A stretch of DNA of 64,000 nt from CF-13 sp035279665 (GTDB lineage Bacteria > Chloroflexota > Dormibacteria > CF-121). The stretch spans positions 39,215 to 103,214 of the forward strand of contig DATEHI010000149.1 of assembly GCA_035279665.1 (NCBI GenBank), read 5' to 3'. Under the pieces are notes generated by a model, which was given only the letters and a program-made list of their open reading frames with translations, was not told the origin of the DNA and made no database searches. Shown one piece after another: positions 1 through 8,473 of the stretch (positions within the stretch are counted from its first letter, which is position 1; every line of letters begins with the position of its first letter). The position numbers and the translations under genes were made by a program.

Positions 1-1
1 G

Positions 2-49
2 GTGGCGCCGTTGCTCGCGGGCATCCTGCATGCGATCGGTGCGCTCTGA
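2..49 (+). CDS. C-terminal tail of an upstream gene (partial)
   Basis: The window opens inside a reading frame that runs VAPLLAGILHAIGAL and stops at TGA 47-49. The residues are hydrophobic, as in the last segment of a membrane protein. It is on the same strand and just upstream of the next gene, so it may be the preceding member of the same operon. Only 15 residues are visible, so no family can be assigned. Confidence 0.35.
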   Translation: MAPLLAGILHAIGAL

Positions 50-71
50 CGGATACACTTAGGCAACTCCG

Positions 72-476
72 ATGGCGAGGTCTCAGGCGGGCGGTGGGCG
101 GAGGGTCGATTGGTTCGCCGCCGGGCTCGGGCTCGTGCTCGCCGTCGTGGTTCGGCTGGTGGGCGAGACCTTGCTCTTCCCCAATCACCGCGCCCCGCTA
201 GTCTCGCAGGGGCTGCTGATCTTCGTCGCCTTGCTCGCCGGGGGATTCCTGGCCGGGTTGATCGGACCGGTCGGCGGCGCCACCTGGAACGGCATCATCG
301 TGGCCGTCGGCTTCATCGTGGTGGCGGAGCTCGCCGCGGCCATCGGCCCTGTGGGTCCGCTGGGCTCGGCCGGCCTGGACACGCTGGGGCTGGTCATCGA
401 CGACGTCCTCGTCTTGAGCGGGGGTACGATCGGAGGTCTGGCCGCCGCGCTCGTGCGACGGCGGACCGCCAGGTAA
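72..476 (+). CDS. small integral membrane protein, unknown function
   Basis: A 134-residue protein with a basic N-terminus and four hydrophobic stretches (about residues 14-32, 46-66, 72-90 and 104-127), ending in an Arg-rich tail that fits the positive-inside rule. I do not recognise the family. It lies 77 bp upstream of a MoxR-type ATPase in the same orientation and may belong to that module. An overlapping frame of similar length is an out-of-frame shadow with a composition typical of GC-rich antisense reading. Confidence 0.6.
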   Translation: MARSQAGGGRRVDWFAAGLGLVLAVVVRLVGETLLFPNHRAPLVSQGLLIFVALLAGGFLAGLIGPVGGATWNGIIVAVGFIVVAELAAAIGPVGPLGSAGLDTLGLVIDDVLVLSGGTIGGLAAALVRRRTAR

Positions 477-553
477 CGAATTGAGGGCTGCGCGCGTTCG
501 ACCGGCAGACGGCGTCGACGGCGGAACCGGATCATCGAAAAGGAAGTAACAGG

Positions 554-1540
554 ATGCAGGTGGAGAACGGATCGGTCGAGGCGCTCGGTTCGCGGATCGT
601 CGAAAACGTCGGCCGTGTGCTTGTCGGCAAGGCGGTGGAGGTCGAGCTCTGCGTGATTGCGCTGCTGAGCCGCGGCCACATCCTCATCGAAGACGTGCCG
701 GGCGTGGGCAAGACCATGCTGGCGAAGTCCCTCGCCCGCTCGCTTAGCTGCGGCTTCGAGCGGCTGCAGTTCACGCCCGACCTGCTTCCGTCGGATGTCT
801 CGGGGGTCAACATCTATAGCCCCTCGACCCAGCAGTTCGAGTTCCGCCAGGGTCCGATCTTTACGCAGATCCTGCTCGCCGATGAGATCAACCGGGCGAC
901 GCCCAAGACGCAGTCGGCCCTCCTGGAAGCGATGGAGGAGAAGCAGGTGACCGTCGATGGCACCACCTACCCGCTTCCGCTTCCGTTCCTGGTACTGGCG
1001 ACGCAGAACCCCGTTGAATTCGCCGGCACCTTCCCGCTGCCGGAGGCGCAGGTCGATCGCTTCCTGATGCGGGTCAACCTCGGGTACCTCGACGTTGCCC
1101 ATGAGGTCCAGGTCCTCGATCGCTTTCAGCGGTCATCACCAATCGACCAGCTCGAGGCGGTGGCGTCGGCCGAGGAGCTGCTCGCCGGCCAGAAGGCGGT
1201 CCAGGAGATCTATGTCGATGAGCAGCTGAAGGAGTACATCGCGCGGGTCACCCATCGCACCCGGTCGCACGTGGACATCGGGCTGGGGGCGAGCTCCCGC
1301 GGCTCGCTCGGCCTGTTTCGAGCCTCGCAGGCTCGGGCGGCCCTCGAGGGAAGGGACTTCGTCACGCCGGATGACGTCAAGGCACTGGCCCAACCCGTAC
1401 TCGCCCATCGCCTCATCCTCAAGGCCAATGCCGAGTTGCGCGGCCTCACGCCGGCGAAAGTGTTGACGCAAATCCTGGAGACGGAGCCGGTGCCGCCGCC
1501 GAACGTCGTCTCGCGGTTCGGACGGCGAGTGGCGGGCTAG
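554..1540 (+). CDS. MoxR-family AAA+ ATPase
   Basis: A 328-residue cytoplasmic AAA+ protein. The Walker A motif (GVGKT, residues 50-54) follows the ILIEDVPG strand. The Walker B motif (ILLADEIN, about 106-113) is followed by the MoxR-typical NRATPKTQ and LLEAMEE. ATQNPVEFAGTFPLPEAQ is a family signature carrying sensor 1. An AAG GAAG ribosome site lies before ATG 554. MoxR ATPases act as chaperones that activate partner proteins, often with VWA or DUF58 proteins. The next gene is a DUF58 protein 12 bp downstream, followed by a TgpA-like transglutaminase, the standard three-gene module. A paralogous ATPase lies at 46.65 kb. Confidence 0.93.
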   Translation: MQVENGSVEALGSRIVENVGRVLVGKAVEVELCVIALLSRGHILIEDVPGVGKTMLAKSLARSLSCGFERLQFTPDLLPSDVSGVNIYSPSTQQFEFRQGPIFTQILLADEINRATPKTQSALLEAMEEKQVTVDGTTYPLPLPFLVLATQNPVEFAGTFPLPEAQVDRFLMRVNLGYLDVAHEVQVLDRFQRSSPIDQLEAVASAEELLAGQKAVQEIYVDEQLKEYIARVTHRTRSHVDIGLGASSRGSLGLFRASQARAALEGRDFVTPDDVKALAQPVLAHRLILKANAELRGLTPAKVLTQILETEPVPPPNVVSRFGRRVAG

Positions 1541-1552
1541 CCGCCTGGTCCC

Positions 1553-2752
1553 ATGAGGCTGCCGCGCCTTCCCCTGGTCACGGCGCTTGCCCTCCTGTTC
1601 TTCTTTGCTTACATCACCGGAATCCGCCTGGCGTACAGCCTGCTCTATGCCCTGGTCCTGATCTTCGTCGTCAGTTACTTCTGGAGCCGGCTCGCGGGCG
1701 AGAACCTCTCGGTCGTGCGAACCAGTCCAGAGGGCCAGTACCAGGTGGGCGACGACTTCGAAGAGCAGTTCACGATCGAGAATCGCTCCTGGATCCCGGT
1801 CCCACTGATCGAATTGACGGATTTCTCCAACCTTCCGGGGTATGACCCCGGGCGGGTGTTCAGCTTGAAGGGCCGGCGGACGAGGCGCTGGACGTCGCGC
1901 GGGCAATTCAAGCAGCGCGGCCTCTTCACCTTTGGTCCGGTGGAGTTGCGCTACGGCGATCCCTTCGGCCTCTTCACCCGCTCGCTCCGCGTGGCCGGCA
2001 GCCAATCGGTGGTGGTGTACCCGGTGGTCCGCCCGGTTGGATCGCTCGATGCGCTGGCACCCAGTACCGCCGGGGACGAACAACTCCGCGGGCGGGTGCT
2101 CGACATCCCCCCGAACGCCACCACCATCCGGGAGTACGTGCCGACCGACAGCGTCAAGCGCATCCACTGGGCCTCGTCGGCGCGTCTGGGCCGGCTCATG
2201 AGCCGCAGCTTCGAGACTCGCGAGGGGGGCGATGCCTGGATCGTGCTCGACCTGCAGGCCTCCGTCCACGCCGGCGAGGCGCCGGAATCCACTCTCGAGT
2301 ACGCCATGAGCATGGCGGCCTCCATCGCGGATGCCGCGTTGCGGCGTGGCGGCGCCATCGGCCTGGTCAGCAACGACAGCCGGCTCAGCGTCATCGAGGC
2401 CGCCCGCGGCGAGCAGCAGCAGAAGAAGCTCTTCGAGCATTTCACGCTGGCGCAGGCTGACGGTACCGTCTCGCTGGCCACGCTGCTCAACTCGCAGCGG
2501 CAGCAGTGGCGGCACCGTGGCGGCCTGATCGTGATCACGCCCTCGGCTGACGAACAGTGGCTCGAGGCGTTGCTCGACCTGGGCGTTCGCGGCCAACGCA
2601 GCCTGGTCGTCTACCTCGATCCGCGGGGCTTTGGCGGCAGCCAGCCATCGCTGGCACCGGCCGGCCGCTGGCGGCAGGCGGTCAACTGGTGGATCATCCG
2701 TGGGGCGGGCGAGCTCGAGCTCGCCCCGGAGAAACGGGTTGCCGCAAGTTAA
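1553..2752 (+). CDS. DUF58 (VWA-like) membrane-anchored protein
   Basis: A 399-residue protein with two N-terminal membrane segments (about residues 7-22 and 25-42). An exposed beta-rich region follows, and then the DUF58 signature around REYVPTDSVKRIHWASSAR (near residues 192-210). The C-terminal half contains a degenerate von Willebrand-A-like fold (WIVLDLQASVHAG). DUF58 proteins are the usual partners of MoxR ATPases, and this one lies directly behind the MoxR gene. Its last codons overlap the predicted TTG start of the transglutaminase gene by 14 bp, implying translational coupling. The exact biological role of such modules is unknown; envelope maturation is a common suggestion. Confidence 0.9.
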   Translation: MRLPRLPLVTALALLFFFAYITGIRLAYSLLYALVLIFVVSYFWSRLAGENLSVVRTSPEGQYQVGDDFEEQFTIENRSWIPVPLIELTDFSNLPGYDPGRVFSLKGRRTRRWTSRGQFKQRGLFTFGPVELRYGDPFGLFTRSLRVAGSQSVVVYPVVRPVGSLDALAPSTAGDEQLRGRVLDIPPNATTIREYVPTDSVKRIHWASSARLGRLMSRSFETREGGDAWIVLDLQASVHAGEAPESTLEYAMSMAASIADAALRRGGAIGLVSNDSRLSVIEAARGEQQQKKLFEHFTLAQADGTVSLATLLNSQRQQWRHRGGLIVITPSADEQWLEALLDLGVRGQRSLVVYLDPRGFGGSQPSLAPAGRWRQAVNWWIIRGAGELELAPEKRVAAS

Positions 2753-5258
2753 CCCGGGGACGATTTTCCTCCTGGTCCTGGCCGGGGTCGGCGCTGCCTG
2801 GGCCGCCGGGCTCCTCCGCGCGCAGTATGAGGATGGTCGCCTGACCCTCCGCGTCCTTCGTGCCGGTCGGGTGCTTGCCACGTTTGATTTTCGCAATACC
2901 GGACTGCTGCTCGTGCTGGCGCTGCTGATGGGATGGGCGGTGGCGGCGGCAGTCGAGCGGTCCGGATCAGGCTGGGGCGTGCCCGGCACGGAAGGCCGGC
3001 TGGTGCCGGCCCTCGCGATGACCACCGTGCTCGGGTGGATCTTCATCGTCGCCGGCTTTTCGCGGCTCGCCTACCTGTTCACCTCGCTGGCGACGGCGAT
3101 CCTCGCCCTGCTGTTGCTCACGCCCTCGCCGCTGACCGGTCCCCGCGTGAGCCTGGCCGCGCTGCTCAAGTGGCTGCAGGCCCTTCCCGACCAAACCACC
3201 CTGCTGCTCTTGATCGGCTTGATCCTGATGTTCGCCCTCACGGGGTTGTGGACCAGCTGGTGGGTCTTCCGCCGGCGCGCCGGGCTCGTCGCCCTGCTGC
3301 CCACCGGCACCATCCTGGCGGTGGAGATCATCAACGACGTGAGCCCAGGCCTGATCTTCTTGACAGTTGTCTGGCTGGCCGCCGCGGCGTCGGTCCTCCT
3401 CCGCCTCAACTTCGTCGGTCTCAAAGAGGGATGGCGTACCCGGCGCGTCCCGCACGCGGCCGACATCGGCTGGACCTTTGGGGAGGTCGGCATCGAGGCG
3501 ACCATCGCCATTCTCGCAGCTGCCTTCCTCATTCTGCCTCCCATCAGCAGTACCGACATCAGTGGCGCGCTCTTCCCAGGGGTCACGCACGGGGATGTCT
3601 TTCACCCCTTCGGGATCGGGAGCGGGAACGGATCCCAGCCGGGCGCGACTGGATCGGTCGGCTACAGCGAAACCGTGAGGCCGGGCTCACAGCTCACCGC
3701 GAAATCCAAGACCCTGATGACGGTAAGCGGTGACAGCCCGACCTTCTATCCCTACTGGCGGGGTATCGCGCTGGCAGGCTGGAACGGCATCCAGTGGTAC
3801 GAGCTGCCGTCCACGCAGGAGGTGCCCGTGCGCCAGCAACCCCTGCTCAACGCGCACGAAACACTGCCGCGCGATGACTTGCCGCCGATCCAGCGGATCC
3901 AGGTATTGCACAACACCTTCCGCCTGCTCGTTCCACCCGAGCAACTGCTCAACACCGTCTTCAGCGGTGGTGAGATCATGTCCGTCGACAACCAGCCCAC
4001 CAGGGTGCGGGGCATCATGACCTCGGTCCGCACGCCCCTCAACGGTCCCAATCCGGCACTGGTCAATGTCACCGGCGACAGCACCCCCACGGCCAGCTTC
4101 GACACGGTGGACAAGATCGTGTTCGCGAAGCGGCTGCCGGCGCCCTATACCTACTCGGTCACCGAGGCGATCCCCAACGTCGACGTGCAGGACCTGCAGG
4201 TGGCCGGCACCGACTATCCCGCCTGGCTCTTGCCCTACTCCACCCTCTACCAGCCCGGCCGCATCGCCGATACCGGGCGCGACACGGAGATCGCCATCCT
4301 TGCCCAATCGATCGTTCGCGCCGCAGGGGCCACCACGCCCTATGACAAGGCGAAGGCGATCGAGTCGTGGTTCATCCAGAAGGGACGCTTCACCTATACG
4401 TTGCTGCCGCCGAAGGCGGCGCCGGGGGTACGGCCGATAGACAACTTTCTCTTCGTTTCCCAAAAGGGTTTCTGCCAGGACTTTTCGACGGCGATGAACG
4501 TCATGCTCCGCATGCTGGGCATTCCCTCGCGGCAATTGGCCGGCTTCAGCGCCGGGGTTTTGGACGACAAGACCCGGCAGCACTACGTCAACGCCGTCGA
4601 AGCGCACAGCTGGGTCGAGGTCTTCTTCCCCGGGTACGGCTGGATTCCGTTCGAGCCCACGCCGGACGGGACGAACGCACCGATCAACCGCCCACAAACG
4701 CCGGACCAACTGGTTACCGCGGCACCCCTCCCCTCGGACACCGGGTCCAAGATCACGCCAAACGAGTCGGCCGGGGCGGTTCCGGCCGTGGGCGGCAGCG
4801 GCGGCGGGGTCTTCCCGGATATCTGGCGGTCGGCGCTGATCGTGGCGAGCGGCCTGTTGCTGCTCCTGGCGATCGCCCTCCTCCTCGCCTTCCGCTGGCT
4901 GCGCGTCGCCCGCGACGTGCCCCGGATCTGGCGTCGTCTGCTCTTTCTCGGCGATCGGCTGAAGATCCCGCGACATGCGGGCGACACGCCGGAGGAGTTC
5001 GGTGGCCGGCTGGCGGACTCGCTGCCACCGCTCGATGAAGAGGTCCGGCGGTTGGCGACGCTATATACTCGCGCCAGCTTCCGGCAGGGCGGCCTCACCG
5101 TGGGCGAGCTCGCCGAGGCCCGCGACGCCTGGAGCCGTGTTCGTGGCAGCTACCCGCGGCTGGTGGCGAAGGCCTGGCGCGATGCCCTTGGCCAGGGCCG
5201 CGTCCTTAGAGCGGAAGATGCAGCGTCAGGAAGTCGCGCGCCATCACGGCGCCGTTGA
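2739..5258 (+). CDS. TgpA-like membrane transglutaminase-family protein
   Basis: The frame is open from 2631, but I favour TTG 2739. GGAG at 2728-2731 lies 7 nt before it, and the upstream extension is Arg/Ser-rich and unlike a protein. The product is 839 residues: about six N-terminal membrane helices (DUF3488 region), a long extracytoplasmic part, then a transglutaminase-like core. That core has Cys579 in KGFCQDF and His623 in AHSWVEVFFPGYGWIPFEPTP; the third catalytic position is Glu rather than Asp, as in many TgpA proteins. A further membrane helix (about residues 690-712) precedes a DUF4129-like C-terminal helical domain. Homologues are membrane peptidases or transglutaminases encoded with MoxR and DUF58 genes. 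The 3' end overlaps the convergent hydrolase gene by 53 bp. Confidence 0.88.
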   Translation: MPQVNPGTIFLLVLAGVGAAWAAGLLRAQYEDGRLTLRVLRAGRVLATFDFRNTGLLLVLALLMGWAVAAAVERSGSGWGVPGTEGRLVPALAMTTVLGWIFIVAGFSRLAYLFTSLATAILALLLLTPSPLTGPRVSLAALLKWLQALPDQTTLLLLIGLILMFALTGLWTSWWVFRRRAGLVALLPTGTILAVEIINDVSPGLIFLTVVWLAAAASVLLRLNFVGLKEGWRTRRVPHAADIGWTFGEVGIEATIAILAAAFLILPPISSTDISGALFPGVTHGDVFHPFGIGSGNGSQPGATGSVGYSETVRPGSQLTAKSKTLMTVSGDSPTFYPYWRGIALAGWNGIQWYELPSTQEVPVRQQPLLNAHETLPRDDLPPIQRIQVLHNTFRLLVPPEQLLNTVFSGGEIMSVDNQPTRVRGIMTSVRTPLNGPNPALVNVTGDSTPTASFDTVDKIVFAKRLPAPYTYSVTEAIPNVDVQDLQVAGTDYPAWLLPYSTLYQPGRIADTGRDTEIAILAQSIVRAAGATTPYDKAKAIESWFIQKGRFTYTLLPPKAAPGVRPIDNFLFVSQKGFCQDFSTAMNVMLRMLGIPSRQLAGFSAGVLDDKTRQHYVNAVEAHSWVEVFFPGYGWIPFEPTPDGTNAPINRPQTPDQLVTAAPLPSDTGSKITPNESAGAVPAVGGSGGGVFPDIWRSALIVASGLLLLLAIALLLAFRWLRVARDVPRIWRRLLFLGDRLKIPRHAGDTPEEFGGRLADSLPPLDEEVRRLATLYTRASFRQGGLTVGELAEARDAWSRVRGSYPRLVAKAWRDALGQGRVLRAEDAASGSRAPSRRR

Positions 5259-5931
5259 CCGATCCATTGCTTCCTCGGTGCGTGACGATGAATCGGGTCG
5301 ATGGGTGCCGCGCCATCAGCCCCTCCACGTCTTTGCGCCCCAGGTGCATGTGGCCGCCCGCCTCCTCGTCGTAGGTCATCTCCGTGATCATGTGATCGGA
5401 GGCGGCCACCAGCGCCTCGAGCTCGGCTGACATCTCCGCGTCCCCGCTGTAGCCCAGACGGACGCCGCCACGCTCCATCGTGTAGCCCAGGCAATCGAGC
5501 CGGCTGGCGTGCCGCATCCGATACGCGAGGGCGTGACTGCCATCGACCTGGAAGGCATCGCCGCCGGAGAGCTCGTGCACCGTCAGCTGCAGCCGCTCCC
5601 AGCTGTAATGGCGCATCTCCTCGCCCCAGGCAAAGTCGAGCAGCCGCTCGAGATAGGACGTCGTCCCCATGGGGCCGAAGACCGTAAGGGGTGGCGAGTC
5701 CTCGTGGTGCAGCACCCGGCCCAGGATCAGCCAGGCGATACCAAACGTGTGGTCGGCGTGAAAGTGGCTGAGCATCACCGCGCGGGGTTCATCGAGTGAC
5801 ACGCCGACCTTCGGCAGGTGGACCGTGAGCGGGGCACCCGCGTCCATCAGGATGGTTCGGTCGACAAGGATTGCCGCGTTGTAGGCGTGCGGGGAGAAGG
5901 CCGCACCCGTTCCGAGAAACGTCACCTCCAC
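5206..5931 (-). CDS. metallo-beta-lactamase-fold hydrolase, RNase Z-like
   Basis: A 241-residue protein starting at GTG 5931. It has the HxHxDH metal motif (H56, H58, D60, H61 in SHFHADH), YSGDAE in the middle providing a further ligand, and THRG near the C-terminus. The N-terminus MEVTFLGTGAAFSP matches the RNase Z/ElaC-like and phosphonate-type branch of this superfamily. The length fits ElaC-like proteins, but I do not see a clear exosite arm, so tRNA 3' processing is not certain. It is divergent from selD with only 38 bp between the starts, and an inverted repeat covers its start codon. Confidence 0.85.
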   Translation of the reverse strand: MEVTFLGTGAAFSPHAYNAAILVDRTILMDAGAPLTVHLPKVGVSLDEPRAVMLSHFHADHTFGIAWLILGRVLHHEDSPPLTVFGPMGTTSYLERLLDFAWGEEMRHYSWERLQLTVHELSGGDAFQVDGSHALAYRMRHASRLDCLGYTMERGGVRLGYSGDAEMSAELEALVAASDHMITEMTYDEEAGGHMHLGRKDVEGLMARHPSTRFIVTHRGSNGSVNGAVMARDFLTLHLPL

Positions 5932-5940
5932 TGAGGTGAC
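5921..5940. promoter_or_regulatory. 8-bp inverted repeat between the hydrolase gene and selD
   Basis: GTCACCTC (5921-5928) and GAGGTGAC (5933-5940) are perfect inverted arms around CACT. The repeat covers the GTG start of the minus-strand hydrolase and lies 30 bp before selD. It could be an operator for a dimeric regulator or an mRNA hairpin hiding the hydrolase start. It is partly coding (Val-Glu-Val-Thr), so chance cannot be excluded. Confidence 0.4.
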
Positions 5941-5969
5941 GGTAACAGGTGTCGAGTACAGTGCAAATA

Positions 5970-7019
5970 ATGAGTGCCGTGGAGAAAGTGCGGCTCACGC
6001 AGTGGTCGCACGGAGCGGGTTGAGCCTGCAAGATCGGTCCTGAGGACCTGGCTCAAGTCTTGAGCCACTTGCCGCCACGGCTCGACAACCCCGACGTTCT
6101 GGTTGGGCAGGAGACCGGCGATGACGCCGCGGTCTACCGGCTCCGGCCCGACCTTGCCCTGGTGGTCACCACCGACTTCTTCACGCCCATCGTCGATGAC
6201 GCCTACACCTTCGGGGCGATCGCGGCCGCCAACGCGCTGAGCGACATCTATGCGATGGGGGCGCAGCCCTTGATGGCGGTCAACCTGGTCGCCTTTCCCA
6301 TCAAGGAGCTGGGGCCGCAACTCCTGGCCGACATCCTGCTGGGCGGCCTGGACAAGGTCCGCGAGGCGGGCATCGATATCCTGGGGGGCCACAGCATCGA
6401 CGACCGCGAGCCCAAGTATGGGCTTGCGGTGACCGGCACGGTCCACCCGGAGCGCGTGCGGCGCAACCGCGGCGGACGTCCGGGCGACCAGCTGGTGCTG
6501 ACCAAGCCGCTGGGCACCGGCGTCATCACGACCGCCATCAAGCATGATGTCGCACCGCCGGCCTCGGCCGCGGCGGCCATCGGGGGGATGCTGCGGCTGA
6601 ACCGCGACGCCGCCGACGCGATGGCAACGGTCGATGTCCACGCTGCCACCGACGTCACCGGCTTCGGCCTCCTGGGGCACCTCCATGCCATGGCCCGCGC
6701 GTCGGGCCTCGCCGCGCGCGTCGAGGCCGCGTCGGTCCCGTTTCTCCCGGACGCCGAGATGCTGGCGGACGCTGGCGAGGTGCCGGGAGGCACCCGTCGG
6801 AACGAGCAGTTTCTCGAGCCACGTGTCCGCTGGCCGGCGCACCTGCCGGCCGCCCGCCGGGTCCTGCTCTGCGACGCCCAGACCTCCGGGGGACTGCTGA
6901 TCGCCGTCGCCGCGACCGAGGTGGAGCCACTGCTCGTCGCGCTGAAGGCCAGGCGGGTCGAGGGTGCCCTGGTCGGCGAGCTCACCGAGGGAGAGGCCGG
7001 CTCGATCGTCGTCGTCTGA
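5970..7019 (+). CDS. selD: selenide, water dikinase (selenophosphate synthetase) with selenocysteine at the active site
   Basis: SelD makes selenophosphate, the selenium donor, from selenide and ATP. The usual ORF call would begin at TTG 6060 and lack the catalytic N-terminus. Reading upstream in frame through TGA 6021-6023 gives MSAVEKVRLTQWSHGAG-Sec-ACKIGPEDL, matching the E. coli block RLTQYSHGAGCGCKI. Sec18 replaces catalytic Cys17 of E. coli and Cys20 matches Cys19. The full product is 349 residues, close to the family norm. Downstream hallmarks include TDFFTPIVDD, ILGGHSIDDREPKYG, KPLGTG and TDVTGFGLLGH. Start ATG 5970 has no Shine-Dalgarno sequence, but TACAGT lies 7 nt upstream, suggesting a leaderless mRNA; GTG 5988 is an alternative. 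Sec-containing SelD proteins are known in other bacteria. Decoding needs SelA, SelB and tRNA-Sec, which are not in this window. Confidence 0.93.
6021..6055 (+). promoter_or_regulatory. predicted bacterial SECIS hairpin in selD
   Basis: TGAGCC (6021-6026) can pair with GGCTCA (6050-6055), placing the Sec codon at the hairpin base. A 9-nt/1-nt internal loop separates this from a second perfect stem, GGTCC (6036-6040) with GGACC (6044-6048), capped by the three-base loop TGA. The loop carries G as its second base, about 20 nt from the Sec codon. Those are the features expected of the SelB-binding stem-loop in bacterial mRNAs. The pairing was found by eye; no folding energy was computed. Confidence 0.8.
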
Positions 7020-7023
7020 GCAA

Positions 7024-7038
7024 GGCCCTGCGAGGGCC
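7024..7038 (+). terminator. short GC hairpin after selD
   Basis: GGCCCT and AGGGCC form a 6-bp stem around GCG, 5 bp after the selD stop. There is no U-tract, so intrinsic termination is doubtful; mRNA 3'-end protection is an alternative. Confidence 0.35.
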
Positions 7039-7176
7039 GCTCGCAACAGCATCGTCACGGTCGTGCATGCCGATATGCCACGGCCCGGGTCGCGCGTATT
7101 AGAGGGTGACGATGAGTGAACTCCGGGTCAATTGCCGGCCACGTGTCGATCTCGGCACCGCCCATAATGGCAGCCA

Positions 7177-7743
7177 ATGCGCGCACTGGGAAAGGCGGCG
7201 TCCGACGACGATCGCCCCCTCATCGAGCGGGTGCGGAAAGGGGACCAGGACGCGCTCCGCACCCTCTACGAGCGCTATTTCGACCGCATCTACAACTACG
7301 TCTACGCCCGCCTCGGGCGCGCCGAGGACGCGGAGGATCTGGCCATCGACACCATGACCAAAAGCCTCACACGCCTCGATCTGTTCCGGGACGAGGGCGT
7401 CGCTTTCTCCTCCTGGGTGTACCGGATCGCGCACAACGCCACCATCGACCACTACCGCCGGCACGGCAAGGTGGTGCTCGTTTCCCTCGAGCACGCGCCC
7501 CCCTCCGCATCGCCGGACCCGTCCGACCTGGCGGTCGAGCAGCTCTCGAACCAGGACCTGCATGCCGCGATCCGCGACCTGACGGATGAGCAGCAACAGG
7601 TCCTCATCCTTCGCTTCTTCCAGGACCTGACCGCAAACCAGGTGGCCGGCATCATGGGCAAGTCGGTCGGTGCCGTGCAGGCGCTGCAGCACCGCGCGCT
7701 GGGCTCGCTCGAGCGAGCCCTCCAGGGCAGGGCAGCCAGTTGA
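7177..7743 (+). CDS. ECF-type RNA polymerase sigma factor
   Basis: A 188-residue protein with region 2 (about residues 18-80: ALRTLYERYFDRIYNYVYARLG, then AEDLAIDTM, then FSSWVYRIAHNATIDHYRR) and region 4 with a helix-turn-helix (about 130-182: IRDLTDEQQQVLILRFFQDLTANQVA). The next gene starts in a TTGA overlap with its stop and encodes a single-pass membrane protein, so this looks like a sigma factor paired with a membrane regulator. ATG 7177 fits the usual N-terminus; a longer upstream frame is not supported. Confidence 0.92.
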   Translation: MRALGKAASDDDRPLIERVRKGDQDALRTLYERYFDRIYNYVYARLGRAEDAEDLAIDTMTKSLTRLDLFRDEGVAFSSWVYRIAHNATIDHYRRHGKVVLVSLEHAPPSASPDPSDLAVEQLSNQDLHAAIRDLTDEQQQVLILRFFQDLTANQVAGIMGKSVGAVQALQHRALGSLERALQGRAAS

Positions 7744-8465
7744 CGCCTGAAGTGCAGCGCCTGGAGCGGCTGGCGGAGCGGCTGCGTTCGGTCGATCCGT
7801 TCGTGGCCCCGCCCGGCGCCAAGATCCGTGGCTGGAACCTGGTGCTCGCGGCCGTGGAGCAGTCGACCGCGGCGCGATCGCGTGCTCAGCCGTTCCGGCG
7901 CCTCGTGGTTGGCGTGCTCGCTGCCGCGGTACTGCTGGTGGCCGTGGCCCTGGCGGCGTCCGCCGATAGCCTGCCGGATTCGCCCATTTACCCCCTGAAA
8001 GCGGTGCTCGAAAGCGCACGTGGCGCCCTGACGTTCAGCGCGGCTGACAAGCTCACCTACCATCTCGACCTCGCCCGGACCCGCCTGACCGAGTCGGAGG
8101 CGATGATCTCCCGCCATCGGGCGGACCTGGCGGGTATGTCGCTCAAAGCCTTCGCTGACCAGCTGAAGAATGCGGCGCTCCTGGTGCAAAGCGAACGACA
8201 GGCGAACGCGCCGGCGGCGGCTCGTCTGCAAGACCGGTTGGGCCTGGCGGTGGCGAGCGACGACCGGCAGTTGGCTGACCTCCAGGGTCAGGCGCAGACG
8301 TCGGCCGCCGTTGGTGCGATCGTCCAGGCGCGCCAGCAGGCCGCCGACGCACTGAAGATTGCCGCGGCGCCGGCCGCGTCGCCCTCCGCCAGTCCGAACG
8401 GCTCTGGGGCTAGCCTGTCGCCATCGACCTCGGCCGGCCCGGCGTCACCCACGAGCAGTCCCTAG
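7740..8465 (+). CDS. DUF5667-type membrane protein, putative anti-sigma partner
   Basis: A 241-residue protein that begins at TTG 7740, overlapping the sigma-factor stop (TTGA). A cytoplasmic N-terminus of about 55 residues is followed by one membrane helix (LVVGVLAAAVLLVAVALAAS). The extracytoplasmic part starts with SLPDSPIYPLKAVLESARG, the signature I associate with DUF5667, followed by long Ala/Leu/Gln-rich helices and a Pro/Ser-rich tail. Topology and coupling to the ECF sigma gene suggest it senses an envelope signal and holds the sigma factor; no zinc-binding anti-sigma motif is present, so that role is inferred. Confidence 0.75.
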   Translation: MTPEVQRLERLAERLRSVDPFVAPPGAKIRGWNLVLAAVEQSTAARSRAQPFRRLVVGVLAAAVLLVAVALAASADSLPDSPIYPLKAVLESARGALTFSAADKLTYHLDLARTRLTESEAMISRHRADLAGMSLKAFADQLKNAALLVQSERQANAPAAARLQDRLGLAVASDDRQLADLQGQAQTSAAVGAIVQARQQAADALKIAAAPAASPSASPNGSGASLSPSTSAGPASPTSSP

Positions 8466-8473
8466 CCGCAGCG

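Noticed and set aside
1136..3046. Long minus-strand ORF opposite MoxR, DUF58 and the transglutaminase gene
   Set aside because: Arg/Ala/His/Gln-rich composition typical of antisense frames in GC-rich DNA; the plus strand holds recognised genes.
3687..4976. 429-codon minus-strand ORF opposite the transglutaminase domain
   Set aside because: Shadow; the catalytic Cys-His region is on the plus strand.
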